A stretch of 64,000 nt of DNA from JAOXRU01 sp965247735 (GCA_965247735.1 CBDFHN010000002.1:3596001-3660000); one strand, 5' to 3'. Shown: positions 34,952-43,868, counted from the first letter of the stretch. A program made the numbers and translations. Notes: generated by a model from the letters alone, not told the origin.

Positions 34952-35467
34952 TCAGTTTTGTCTTTTTTCTAGAGCCGTTAACATTTTGTATACAGCACTA
35001 TTTCTGGTATGCTTGAATACTGCTTCATTTGACATTCCGAAAGATTTCAGCTCTGCTATATTTTTTTCATTCGAATATCGATACACCGCAATAATCGTAT
35101 TTTTTTGGCTATTATTTAGTATATCATCCCACAAGCCAGTATCTAATGCATGATTTAAAAAACGATCTAGTTCATCTATTAATTCTAAGGTAAGTAAGCA
35201 AGGTAAAATAAAAAGAAGCCCTTTAGTATCCATAAAAGAAAACGGAAAAAAGTCTATTTCGTTTTCTCTTATATATTTCATTAGCAATTTCCAGTTATGC
35301 TCAATTTTTTTGTCTTTTTCGATTTCTATTTGGTATTTTCTTCTTCCATTTTCTTCCTCCACCACTAAATTATCAATCGCCATAGCTTGAAAATAACCGA
35401 TTCCATCATCTAAAGTTACCTCTTTAAAATGCTTATCTATTCGACTAAAAATTTCTGTACTTAGCAT
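34952..35467 (-). CDS. DUF6714-like protein, immunity-array type
   Basis: The 171-residue protein contains IFSRIDKHFKEVTLDDGIGY, FSFMDTKGLLFILPCLLTLE and LWDDILNNSQKNTIIAVYRY, close to my memory of DUF6714, a family of small proteins in toxin-immunity arrays. It is preceded on the minus strand by the second copy of the two-hairpin element, which ends 8 nt or so before its start codon. Confidence 0.6.
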   Translation of the reverse strand: MLSTEIFSRIDKHFKEVTLDDGIGYFQAMAIDNLVVEEENGRRKYQIEIEKDKKIEHNWKLLMKYIRENEIDFFPFSFMDTKGLLFILPCLLTLELIDELDRFLNHALDTGLWDDILNNSQKNTIIAVYRYSNEKNIAELKSFGMSNEAVFKHTRNSAVYKMLTALEKRQN

Positions 35468-35474
35468 TTTCTAG

Positions 35475-35575
35475 TTTTAATGGCACCAGAGGGTTTAATT
35501 GCTTGATGCTTGCATTCAAATGATTATAGTGTTATTTCTTTTTCATGCCTCGTGGACTTGCTCCGAGGTTATTGA
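35475..35575 (-). repeat. Two-hairpin intergenic element, copy 2
   Basis: Same element as 33556-33655 with about nine substitutions and no gaps. The first hairpin is weakened (TTGATGC/GCATTCAA with one bulge) but the second is extended to CCTCG...CGAGG (TGGACTTGCTC loop). It lies directly upstream of the 34952-35467 gene start, equivalent to copy 1 relative to its own gene. Confidence 0.85.
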
Positions 35576-35618
35576 CTGAAACACCATTGGGATGGGTTTT
35601 AAAACACTATTATTAATC

Positions 35619-36176
35619 TTATTTTGGAGCTGCTTTACCTATGTTTTCGTATTGTATTTTTAATATTTCTTCAATTTCAACAATTCGTACTTTGACTTCA
35701 GAAATTATGAAATCATCAATTTGAGTATCAGGCTTGCACCAATCCAATACATTATACAAATTGGCCAACCAATCTGGATAATCAAATTCTTGTTCTATTG
35801 GATGAGCCATTTTCCATAAGGCATAAGGTCTTATCTTCTTGTTTATTAGATCATTGCATTTATTCTTAAGACTTATCAATGCATAAAGCTTTTTCTTATC
35901 ATTATATCCATTGGACTTAAGTTTAATAATTTCATTAAGTAATGCAGGACTTTTAAGGATCTCATTTGTTTTGGTATTCAAAGAAACTATTTCTATTAAT
36001 CTCTCTTTTAGTGCTGTCTCAAGGTTACACTGATTCTCGTTATACCAATCTACAATACGAATAATTAAACCATGTTCATCAACCGACTTAATTATATAAT
36101 CAAAATGTATTTGTTCTAATTCTCTCATATTATTCATTACAAAACATGTGTAAACAGGGTTATTATGCTTGTGCAA
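35619..36176 (-). CDS. Unknown protein, immunity-array type (185 aa)
   Basis: A 185-residue alpha-helical protein (EQIHFDYIIKSVDEHGLIIR, LINKKIRPYALWKMAHP, FDYPDWLANLYNVLDWCKPD). The DYPDWLANL segment suggests a relation to DUF2247-like immunity proteins, but I am not sure. The true start may be Met14 or Met17 because the first residues (MHKHNNPVYTCFV) look unlike a conserved beginning. Leftward, 82 bp after the DMP19-like gene. Confidence 0.6.
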   Translation of the reverse strand: MHKHNNPVYTCFVMNNMRELEQIHFDYIIKSVDEHGLIIRIVDWYNENQCNLETALKERLIEIVSLNTKTNEILKSPALLNEIIKLKSNGYNDKKKLYALISLKNKCNDLINKKIRPYALWKMAHPIEQEFDYPDWLANLYNVLDWCKPDTQIDDFIISEVKVRIVEIEEILKIQYENIGKAAPK

Positions 36177-36258
36177 CTAAATGCAAAGGAAAATGAATAA
36201 TTTTTCCCAGCACGACGGTTCTTTTTATCCTTCCTAAGATTCATTGCTAGCAGTTATT

Positions 36259-36795
36259 CTACCGTTCCACTTTTCTGCCAATATGTTTTTCGATTTCCTG
36301 AAACATATCTTCAATCGTTAGGACTTTTAAGTGGGCATGTTTTTTTAACCAATTTCCATTCAGCTCGATAAGATCTTCCTGAATATCAAAATAAGAATCA
36401 TTTTCCAATTTATCTCGTGTTGGGTTTTCATCAAAATAATCGCTTTCAAAGAATTTTTCAATTTCATCTGCGTGTAATGAATCAACTCTATTTTTTTGCT
36501 TTTGAAAATATTCCAAGTGTTTTAAGGCTCCAATTCTCTGTAATCCCAGCTCAATTTTAGCATTTATATCATGGTTCCACTTGGAGTTATAGACAAATTG
36601 TGAAAACCCACCATTATTATTTTCCGCCAAGTAGTAATCTATATAATAACTTAACAATGAATCTTCGTGTATCTGTTCGTCCTTTACTTCTTGTTCTCTT
36701 AAAAGGTTTACGACAGTAATATTTGAATAAATAATATCATAGAGGTCTGTACTATTGTTCGATTTTTTTGATACTATGATGTTTTTAAATTTCAT
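36259..36795 (-). CDS. DMP19/DUF4375 family protein
   Basis: The 178-residue acidic protein has the DUF4375 core: SYYIDYYLAENNNGGFSQFV and YNSKWNHDINAKIELGLQRI, then GALKHLEYFQ. The family includes DMP19, a DNA-mimic protein from Neisseria, and many immunity-array members. No toxin partner is adjacent. Its start codon is preceded by leader copy C (36796-36890), which is otherwise found only before the PorP/SprF gene in this window. The start MKFKN is fixed by that leader, whose last bases (TAGACA then ATGAAA) match copies A and B. Confidence 0.75.
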   Translation of the reverse strand: MKFKNIIVSKKSNNSTDLYDIIYSNITVVNLLREQEVKDEQIHEDSLLSYYIDYYLAENNNGGFSQFVYNSKWNHDINAKIELGLQRIGALKHLEYFQKQKNRVDSLHADEIEKFFESDYFDENPTRDKLENDSYFDIQEDLIELNGNWLKKHAHLKVLTIEDMFQEIEKHIGRKVER

Positions 36796-36890
36796 TGTCT
36801 ATATTATTTTGTTAAATCTGTCACATGGTACATCTTTATTGGTCATCTGTTTTGGTGTAGAAGTGTTTATGCATAGATGTTTCGTGTGTT
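36796..36890 (-). repeat. Leader element, copy C, upstream of the DMP19-like gene
   Basis: Read leftward, this segment carries the same order of blocks as 4413-4506: GAAAC, an STPK-coding block, ATGACCAATAAAGATGTACC followed by ATGTGAC (27 nt identical, 36820-36846 versus 4454-4480), and TAGACA just before ATGAAA. The 26-codon comparison to copy B has no indel. The frame that would encode the mini-ORF starts with ACG instead of ATG and ends in TAG, so it is not obviously translated here. Confidence 0.85.
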
Positions 36891-37132
36891 TTTGTTTATT
36901 GTTTTTTAACAGTCGCATGCTGTTCGCTATTAATTTATCGATTTTTTCTTTAAACTTTTTTTCTTATTTTTTCGAAATCAGCGGAAAATATAATTGCGGT
37001 ACGAGCATTATATTTATACCGGGCAAAATCATTAAAATCTCGAATCATTTGTTTTTAAGTAAGTACTAAACATAAAAAAAGCATCCATCTAAAAGACTTG
37101 CTATTATTTTTACACTTAGAACAGTTATTTTT
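36796..37132. other. 337-bp gap holding leader copy C
   Basis: Apart from the leader element it holds only AT-rich sequence, a small inverted repeat (AACAG...CTGTT near 36908) and, near 37071-37085, an A-run. I see no gene. A leftward promoter for the DMP19-like gene may lie here, though no clean -7/-33 pair was found. Confidence 0.4.
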
Positions 37133-38380
37133 TTAGGTACATTGCATTATATACCCACTTACTTTGTCTTTATTACACCAGAATGCATAACACATCCCTC
37201 CACTTCCAAAGTAGACTTCCGAATTTTTTATATTTGGTAAATCGTTGTCTAGTTGCAATATAAAGCTCATTTTTTCTGTACAAATAGGACAAGTTAATAC
37301 ACTCGCTCCTTGTATCCAAGTTGGTTCTCCTCCAAATCTGAATAGATTTTCTCTACCATTAGCACTTCCCCAAGATTGATTTCTCCACCTTTTTGGAGTA
37401 TCTGCTAATAAAATTTGAGTTGCTTTAATAGGGGATTCAGATAATTCTATGTCATTTAATAATTCTCCTATTACTTGTGGTGTTCCATCAGTATTATGTT
37501 GATAAAAAACAATCCCATTTTCATTTAATTCATTGATGTGTACTCCAAGAGTTAAGTGTTCTAAACCTGTAATTCCGATTGTATTTAGTATTAACGAATC
37601 CAAAGTAACAACATGTGTAAATGCACTATCTTCATTAATTTCACCTCCAAAAGCATATTGATTTTTTTTAGAAATTAAATTCCAAGTTGGATGCTGCTTT
37701 TTATTTATTTGGATAGGATTATTAATAGAAAAGTAATTGCTCGGAAAACAAAAATGCTTTACGGTATCTGAACAATAGCGTTCAATTTTTCCATTTCTCA
37801 TTGTAAATCCAACTTCTTCTAAAGATGCAATAAGATAATACGCTGTGTCAAATAGCTTAGTTTCTTGTGCGTATTGCATAGCAAATTGTAGGGCTTTTAT
37901 ATCTCTTGTTTCTAGTAAACAATTGAATAGTTTTTGCTTCTCGGATTTTTCACTAGTCGGATTTACTAATCTCTCTTTATAATAAGCCAAACTATCAGAA
38001 GATAAGTACCTCCATGGAAAGTCGGAATAATATGAACTTTCATTAGGTTTTAACTCGAATATTAGCTCTAAATGCTGGTGAAGTAGTTCAGGGAATTGAA
38101 GACTTGCGTAATGAATAACTTCTGCAGCATTTTCATTGTCCTTATCCTTTAAGATTGCAAGTGCCAATACGATAAGTTCGGCAAACTGTTTTTCACTCAC
38201 ATAGCTTAAAGAGTCATCAAATATTGTGGCTCCTTTTTCAAATTCAACAAGGAACAATTTGCAAAAAGAAAAAATATCTTCTGAGTTCGCACATAAATCA
38301 AAAATACGTTTGTAGAGCTGTTGAACCTGCCAACCCTTGTCCTTGAATTCTGCTATTAATGTTGATTCTTTTGTTATCAT
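37133..38380 (-). CDS. DUF1963-like protein with C-terminal Cys-rich region
   Basis: The 415-residue protein has an N-terminal helical half (KGWQVQQLYKRIFDLC, ELIVLALAILKDKDNENAAE) and a C-terminal part resembling DUF1963 (YwqG): AFGGEINEDSAFTHVV, FRFGGEPTWIQGA, a CPIC ... QLDNDLPNIKNSEVYFGSGG module, and SGYIMQCT at the end. DUF1963 proteins are common in immunity arrays and act as intracellular binding proteins of unknown ligand. Leftward, 120 bp from the next gene. Confidence 0.7.
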   Translation of the reverse strand: MITKESTLIAEFKDKGWQVQQLYKRIFDLCANSEDIFSFCKLFLVEFEKGATIFDDSLSYVSEKQFAELIVLALAILKDKDNENAAEVIHYASLQFPELLHQHLELIFELKPNESSYYSDFPWRYLSSDSLAYYKERLVNPTSEKSEKQKLFNCLLETRDIKALQFAMQYAQETKLFDTAYYLIASLEEVGFTMRNGKIERYCSDTVKHFCFPSNYFSINNPIQINKKQHPTWNLISKKNQYAFGGEINEDSAFTHVVTLDSLILNTIGITGLEHLTLGVHINELNENGIVFYQHNTDGTPQVIGELLNDIELSESPIKATQILLADTPKRWRNQSWGSANGRENLFRFGGEPTWIQGASVLTCPICTEKMSFILQLDNDLPNIKNSEVYFGSGGMCYAFWCNKDKVSGYIMQCT

Positions 38381-38501
38381 ACTCTTAGGTGATTATTGAT
38401 ACTACTGGATTGTTTAGCCTATGGAAATCGATTATTCATTCAGAAATATTGATCAATTATGACCGTTCTATTCTTTAACAACTACAACCGCTTTTTTGGA
38501 T

Positions 38502-39086
38502 TTAGTAGTCATGAAAAAATTTAGGTTTCCATTGTTCATATTTTTCACCAAATAAATCCAAGACCTCGTCTTTCATTTTTTGAACTTCAATTACTATCTC
38601 ATATTCTTCCGCTTTCGAAAGGTCTACAATTATAGATTCAATATTTAAAGTATCTTTTGCCCAAGCTCTATACTCCGTAATAAAATCACTAGGATCAGCC
38701 ATATCTGGATCATAGATGCCTTCATAAAGGTCTGACGTCATTATTGTTAATAAATCGTTTATGTTTTTGCAAATTAAATCTCCACCACCTTCACTGTCCA
38801 TATGTATGATTGGTGTTTTTGTTAAATCAGTCAACCCATCTTGCAGCCAAAAAGCAAAATACCCTCCTGCACCATCTGAGCCAGCAAAGGCAATAACATC
38901 ATCATTAAATTCTTTTTCTAATTGTTTATCATCACTAACCCAAGTATATGTGTTGTCCAAATAAAAATCCGCATAAAAGGGATAGCGATAAAGTACATTG
39001 TTTTTGTATTGGAAGTGATACAATGCTATAAGTTCTGTTGGAACATTGTAATTTTTAAATATCTGTTTAAAGTCTTCTAGTGTCAT
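38502..39086 (-). CDS. SMI1/KNR4 family protein (1)
   Basis: The 194-residue protein shows the SMI1/KNR4 fold signature: YNVPTELIALYHFQYKNN, VIAFAGSDGAGGYFAFWLQD, TPIIHMDSEGGGDLICKNIN, and an acidic C-terminal extension. The SUKH superfamily is the best-known immunity family against nuclease-type polymorphic toxins. No toxin lies nearby. Confidence 0.85.
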   Translation of the reverse strand: MTLEDFKQIFKNYNVPTELIALYHFQYKNNVLYRYPFYADFYLDNTYTWVSDDKQLEKEFNDDVIAFAGSDGAGGYFAFWLQDGLTDLTKTPIIHMDSEGGGDLICKNINDLLTIMTSDLYEGIYDPDMADPSDFITEYRAWAKDTLNIESIIVDLSKAEEYEIVIEVQKMKDEVLDLFGEKYEQWKPKFFHDY

Positions 39087-39290
39087 TTTGTTTCGATTTT
39101 AACTGTTTTGTTCGTATTTAAATTACTCGTAATGTGGCGAATAAACTGTGGCTTTAATGATCTTTGGAGGGTTCTTCGGTTTTTGTCTTTTCCCCAGCTA
39201 GATTCCTCAAGATCCTAAACAGGTATTTATCAAATGCAGTGATTAGAGATGTAACTCAGTCATCAGCTACACAAATTTGAAATCGAATTT

Positions 39291-39896
39291 TTAATCATAG
39301 TCTTCAAAGGGACTGTATTGAGGTTTTAAAGACATCATCCAATTTTTAAAAGGTTCAGCATAGCTTTCTACAGCATTTTTCACAATTTTATTTACCTCTT
39401 CACTATCAGCTACCATAAAATCTTTTATGGGTTTGATATCCAGTTTCTTATTCATCCATTTTCTAAAGGTGTCCGCATGTTCCATATCTTCAAACCACTC
39501 ATTATCTCTATAAAACTGGCCATCCATTGTTTCTGGTCCAAAACTCAATAATTGCAATAGCTCTTTTAAATTTTTTGCAATTATTTGAATATGTCCCTCA
39601 CTACCAATAACAACAATTGGAGCATTTTCAAGTTCTATACCAGTTTCATTTACCCAAAAACAATATTTTGCCCCTGTACCATCTGCATTTGCAAACTCTA
39701 TTAGTCTTTCAAAATATTCATCATCTAATGAATATTGCCCCATATCTGGATCTTTATAACTATCAGAACATAAATAAAAACTTTCGCTATATTCTTCTGC
39801 TCCATATTCTTCCTCAAAAGCCATTAACTTTTTTAATGTTTTAGGAATTTTATAATTCCCAAAATTCTTTTTATATGTTTTTTTTAGTTCTTTCAT
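39291..39896 (-). CDS. SMI1/KNR4 family protein (2)
   Basis: The 201-residue protein shows the same fold in the same order: YKIPKTLKKLMAFEEEYGAE, RLIEFANADGTGAKYCFWVN, APIVVIGSEGHIQIIAKNLK. It is clearly related to, but quite divergent from, the SMI1/KNR4 protein at 38502-39086 (both keep FAxxDGxG and the GSEG-type loop). Two SUKH genes in succession are typical of polyimmunity arrays. Confidence 0.85.
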   Translation of the reverse strand: MKELKKTYKKNFGNYKIPKTLKKLMAFEEEYGAEEYSESFYLCSDSYKDPDMGQYSLDDEYFERLIEFANADGTGAKYCFWVNETGIELENAPIVVIGSEGHIQIIAKNLKELLQLLSFGPETMDGQFYRDNEWFEDMEHADTFRKWMNKKLDIKPIKDFMVADSEEVNKIVKNAVESYAEPFKNWMMSLKPQYSPFEDYD

Positions 39897-39970
39897 TATG
39901 CTTTGTTTTAAGTTATAATTGGTGTCAGGTATTGTTTAGAACTAGTTCCCTATTTTGAAGTGCCCTTTTG

Positions 39971-40660
39971 TTACTTTCGCCATATAATTTTATGTATTCT
40001 CAATTCAATTGTTGTTCCACCAATTCCTGTTCTTTCCATAAAATGCGTCGCTATAGTTTTTCCAATAGCGACCTTATCTATCCTTGATAAGTAATAGTCT
40101 GCATCTCTTTCTGAAAAATGAGTCAAAGATTTCAATTTTAGATCTCGTACTTTTTTGGCAAATTCTTTTCCATTTATTGGCTTTATTTCTTTAACAAACC
40201 CTACTTCAGTTGGCAATTCAGATTCGGTTCCATTAAAGAAGTGCATGCTTTTTCTTGTTCTCTTTTTTGTTTTAAATCCATAAGGTGCTGGCAGTAATAA
40301 TTCACCATCTTTTGTGTAATTATTGCGATCATATGTCGCGCTTGAAAATAGGGCTTTATGATACATTTTATTTTCTACTTGTTCGAAATTTACGGGTGTT
40401 TTAAATGGGTTTTTTGAGTCTATTTGTTTGTTTTCCACTTCAATTTCTAGATCACCATCTTCAGGTAAATTCATAGTTACTTCACAATCACAAAATCCAC
40501 CATTTAATTCCAAAACATCAATAAGGTCATCTTTGTTAACACCATTTCTTTCTGCCCATTCAAAAGTGAATTTCAAGGAGTGATCACATCCAATATTTTC
40601 AGCCTTACTCTCTATAAAAATACAGAGTTCGTTTATTTTATTTTCTGTTAATACGATCAT
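39971..40660 (-). CDS. DUF2695-containing protein, immunity-array type
   Basis: The N-terminal part (residues about 1-75) has the DUF2695 core CDHSLKFTFEWAERNGVN, then VLELNGGFCDCEV. The rest (to 229) has a beta-rich region and ELPTEVGFVKEIKP, with no assigned domain, ending in THFMERTGIGGTTIELRIHK. DUF2695 proteins are small and appear in Bacteroidota immunity arrays. The longer C-terminus here is unusual. Leftward, 51 bp from the next gene. Confidence 0.7.
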   Translation of the reverse strand: MIVLTENKINELCIFIESKAENIGCDHSLKFTFEWAERNGVNKDDLIDVLELNGGFCDCEVTMNLPEDGDLEIEVENKQIDSKNPFKTPVNFEQVENKMYHKALFSSATYDRNNYTKDGELLLPAPYGFKTKKRTRKSMHFFNGTESELPTEVGFVKEIKPINGKEFAKKVRDLKLKSLTHFSERDADYYLSRIDKVAIGKTIATHFMERTGIGGTTIELRIHKIIWRK

Positions 40661-40693
40661 TTTACTAGTTTTTGTGTTCGTTTTATCCCTTTT

Positions 40694-40712
40694 ACAAGGA
40701 AGGAGTCCTTGT
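40694..40712 (-). terminator. Short hairpin downstream of the zinc-ribbon gene
   Basis: ACAAGGA, a 5-nt loop and TCCTTGT form a 7-bp stem at the stop codon of the gene ending at 40712. On the minus strand no U-run follows, so it is only a candidate processing or terminator hairpin. Confidence 0.3.
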
Positions 40713-41347
40713 TAATTTACGACTTTGATTAACTCTTGTTCAAACTTATGCAACTGTTTTATAATGCTGCCTTTATTTTTTCTATCAATAATAAATTCTG
40801 GAAGGGTGGCTATCATGGAAGACAATCCTACGCGTTCTCGTTTTCTAATTTTAGAATTTAAGTATTCTATTAAATACCTTAAATGTTCTAAGTTATAGAC
40901 CCATAGTATTTTGTTTTTCACCATTTTTTGATAATACAAATCAAGACCGAAAAAAGGGTCGGTTGGTAATTCTCCTATATACTGATACCAATTAATTTTA
41001 TATTCCTTTTCTTTTTGACAAGTAGGACATTTTGCAATCCCATTTTTATAAGGCGTTTTTGTTAAGTTAAATTCTTTTTGAAATTTTGTTCCACAAAAAC
41101 CACAGGCTCTTCCTTTATATTCATTTCCTATATAGCCAACATAAAAGCCCATCCATTTTATATCTTTGGCTGATAAATAGCCACATTCAAAACAGCTTAA
41201 TTTTGAATGTGGATTGTTACATTCTCCATGGGGAGAATCTTTTTCTAAGGTTGTAACTTTTGAAAGACCTTGGCACTTGGGGCATTTTACAAATATTTCG
41301 TATGCAAAATGACGTAGTGAATAGTATGGTTTGTTAAAAATATTCAA
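40712..41347 (-). CDS. Double zinc-ribbon protein, immunity-array type (intact paralog of pseudogene)
   Basis: The 211-residue protein has three CxxC pairs (CPKC, CFEC, CGFC/CPTC), suggesting two zinc ribbons, and a C-terminal helical region with DPFFGLDLYYQK and ILWVYNLEHLRYLIEYLNSK. The pseudogene at 34403-34924 is the same family. The function is unknown; ribbon proteins of this sort sit in immunity arrays. Its start is 89 bp before the stop of the membrane protein upstream. Confidence 0.75.
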   Translation of the reverse strand: MNIFNKPYYSLRHFAYEIFVKCPKCQGLSKVTTLEKDSPHGECNNPHSKLSCFECGYLSAKDIKWMGFYVGYIGNEYKGRACGFCGTKFQKEFNLTKTPYKNGIAKCPTCQKEKEYKINWYQYIGELPTDPFFGLDLYYQKMVKNKILWVYNLEHLRYLIEYLNSKIRKRERVGLSSMIATLPEFIIDRKNKGSIIKQLHKFEQELIKVVN

Positions 41348-41436
41348 TGTTTTTCAAATGTATTATAATAGTTGTACATGGTTTGCTTCCTGCAAATAAC
41401 GATAACATTCAAATTATTGATAAACCCCTAAAGATA

Positions 41437-42177
41437 TTACTCATTAGAAATTTTGTAATTTTTATATTCATTATTTACAACTCCAGCCTCAAAGCGTACA
41501 TTATGATCGGCAGATTTAATTTTGACTTTTTCAGAGGTTTTATCAAACGTAAATTTCCCTTTTAATAACTCAGCAGAAAAATTGGTATGTTCTTCCTCTA
41601 ATGTCTTAAAAGTATACTCACCCGGTTTGGTGCTTAGTTGATAGGTACAAATACTATCGGTGAGATTAACGGCGGTAATTTTCACCCAAATATGGGTGGA
41701 ATAATACGCCGTAGTTGGCGTTTCTGATTTTGAAAAAGAACCGTAATATTTATCGCCAACTTTTGGCAATGTTGCAAAATCGGTTTTGTTTTTATGTAAT
41801 TCTGGGGAAATAAAAACTATAAAATATACAACAGCAAGACAAAGCCCTAAAATGACAATTCCGAAAGACGAATAAAATATTTTCCCTCCTAAAGTTAGTT
41901 TTTTACCAGCATCAGAAACAGGGAATTCTTGTGCATATTCCTTCGCTTTCGCTTTCATTTCTTTAGTCCATTTTCTTTTTGGGACTTCTTTACTATCGGA
42001 TAATAAGAAAACAACTACTGGTTTTTTTTCTATTCGTTTTGCTAGCCCAGCGACATCAGCTTTTCGCTTATAGAGTACTACATATAGTTTTTCTGTGATT
42101 CCATTATTTGAAAATTCTAAATTGGTTTCAAATTCTTTATAATTTTCAAAACTCTCTGTTATTCTTAATATTGCCAT
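41437..42177 (-). CDS. Unknown single-span membrane protein (246 aa)
   Basis: The N-terminal cytoplasmic part is Lys/Glu-rich (YVVLYKRKADVAGLAKRIEK, KRKWTKEMKAKAKEYAQEFP). One transmembrane helix is at about residues 102-126 (GIVILGLCLAVVYFIVFISP), and the remainder is a beta-rich extracytoplasmic domain (VGDKYYGSFSKSETPTT, YQLSTKPGEYTFKTLEEEHT). No family recognised. Continues the leftward array. Confidence 0.65.
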   Translation of the reverse strand: MAILRITESFENYKEFETNLEFSNNGITEKLYVVLYKRKADVAGLAKRIEKKPVVVFLLSDSKEVPKRKWTKEMKAKAKEYAQEFPVSDAGKKLTLGGKIFYSSFGIVILGLCLAVVYFIVFISPELHKNKTDFATLPKVGDKYYGSFSKSETPTTAYYSTHIWVKITAVNLTDSICTYQLSTKPGEYTFKTLEEEHTNFSAELLKGKFTFDKTSEKVKIKSADHNVRFEAGVVNNEYKNYKISNE

Positions 42178-42242
42178 TGTGATACCTATTTAGATTGTTA
42201 TTCATCTTTACTGTTAACATTCTCCGTTTTCCAATAGATCAA

Positions 42243-43601
42243 TTACCAGATTAAAGGGTCTATATCTCGCCAAATTACCCAACGGTTTGTTTCTTTAAGA
42301 AGCATATCAGAAACCAATGTTTCGTCTTTTGTATCAGCTGTTAGATCTATTTTTACAACATAACCAGAAAAAGTAGCCACCACTAGGTATTTTTTATCCA
42401 CAGAATAGTCCATACTTAAAATTGTTCCTCCAAGATGCAAATAGGCTTTATCATTTGGGTCATTAGGGTTTATATACCATATATAACCATTGTTTGCCCC
42501 CAGTAAATAACCATCTTTAAATGGCAAAATGGAGTATACCCACATATTATCGGAAATGACATCAAATTTTTCATCTAAATCTTGATACCACGAAGTATTG
42601 GCAGTAATTGGTAGATGTTTTAAATCCATACCTACAATACCACTTTGTTGAAAATGACAAGAGGCTAGTGCAACATGATCTAAAGTATCATGAAAACATA
42701 CAGCATGAGGGTATTCTGAACGTGCCTGAATCTGTCCTGTTTTTTCAAAACCATTTCCTTTGTCTTCAAATATATAATGTTCACTAGATTGAAAACCTGC
42801 TGCTATTTTGGTATTGTCTGGCGATAAACTGGCATGGAAATAATCACCAGTTACTTCAAAAGTTTCTTCTTCCTCATATTCTTCATAAAAATCTTCAATC
42901 ATTTCTGGTAACATTTCTTGGTTAGGAAAAACACACTCGCTTCCATTGTGTTTAAGAATAAACACCCCATTACTGGTTACTAAAAGCACTTGTTTACCAT
43001 CATTAAAAACGGCTAGGTGAAGTATCAATAAACCATCTTCCTTAAAATCAGCCACATTAATATCCTTGGTTGCATTGCCATAGCCTTTTGGGTATTCGAA
43101 AGTTGCAATTGCTGTCCCATTCCAATCACTAAACACCTGAATATTATTCTTGTTAACTTTGGCTACATATTCCTTATTTGCAGAGATGCCAAATGCCAAA
43201 ATATCCTTTTGTTCTGTAACCTTATCATTTTCTAATAAATAAACAGTACCATCATCTAAATAGATATTACCGTCTGCACGAACAATGATTTGATCATTTT
43301 TTAAAACAATAACTTGATTAATACTTCTTGAAATACTTTCGTAAAATCCTTGGAATGGTTCAAATGCTGGAGGAAATAATTCCCGTAATTTTTGGTGTTC
43401 ACCATTTTTGTTTAATTCAATGGCTTTGCGATAAATAGTCTCAGCGATATCTCCACGCGTTTCCTGTGGTTCTTCTGGACCTTCATTCCCATTATAAATA
43501 GCATCTAAAAATGCATTTAATTGGTTTTTAAATTGCTTGCCCTCGGCAATCCACCTTTTTGATAATGTTTCCGTATTGTCTTTTGTTTTAAAAAATCCCA
43601 T
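42243..43601 (-). CDS. WD40/beta-propeller-like protein
   Basis: The 452-residue protein has repeated beta-propeller-like strands ending in short acidic turns (VIVRADGNIYLDDGTVYLLE, AKVNKNNIQVFSDWNGTA, DYSVDKKYLVVATFSGYVV) and no signal peptide. Residues 1-75 are helical (WIAEGKQFKNQLNAFLDAIY). It is likely a binding or scaffold protein. It is the first gene of the leftward array ending at 32350 as judged by spacing (66-bp gap to the next gene; 267 bp to the TMEM175 gene upstream). Confidence 0.6.
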   Translation of the reverse strand: MGFFKTKDNTETLSKRWIAEGKQFKNQLNAFLDAIYNGNEGPEEPQETRGDIAETIYRKAIELNKNGEHQKLRELFPPAFEPFQGFYESISRSINQVIVLKNDQIIVRADGNIYLDDGTVYLLENDKVTEQKDILAFGISANKEYVAKVNKNNIQVFSDWNGTAIATFEYPKGYGNATKDINVADFKEDGLLILHLAVFNDGKQVLLVTSNGVFILKHNGSECVFPNQEMLPEMIEDFYEEYEEEETFEVTGDYFHASLSPDNTKIAAGFQSSEHYIFEDKGNGFEKTGQIQARSEYPHAVCFHDTLDHVALASCHFQQSGIVGMDLKHLPITANTSWYQDLDEKFDVISDNMWVYSILPFKDGYLLGANNGYIWYINPNDPNDKAYLHLGGTILSMDYSVDKKYLVVATFSGYVVKIDLTADTKDETLVSDMLLKETNRWVIWRDIDPLIW

Positions 43602-43868
43602 TTGTTACATATTTATTCAAGTGTAGGGTAATTAGTGTAAACAGGGAAAAGCGATTTATAAGTAAAGCTCTTTAATTGATAAGTGTTAGATAATACCAAC
43701 CCAGGGAGATTTTTGCTGTTCACAAAAAAATCGAGTAGTTATTCCAATTATAGTAATTGTCATTTTTAGTGCAATTGGTATTATTTGCATATGCTTTAAA
43801 AGGAACTTGATAAAACATTGTGTCTATTTTTTGAATGGTTTGGTTTTTACATAACCTAAACATTTATC

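Noticed and set aside
40694..40712. Hairpin as a strong terminator
   Set aside because: No U-run in either direction; kept only as a weak feature.
32350..43601. Presence of a polymorphic toxin (Rhs, PAAR, VgrG, LXG)
   Set aside because: I searched the translated frames by eye for such motifs and saw none; the array has immunity-like genes only.
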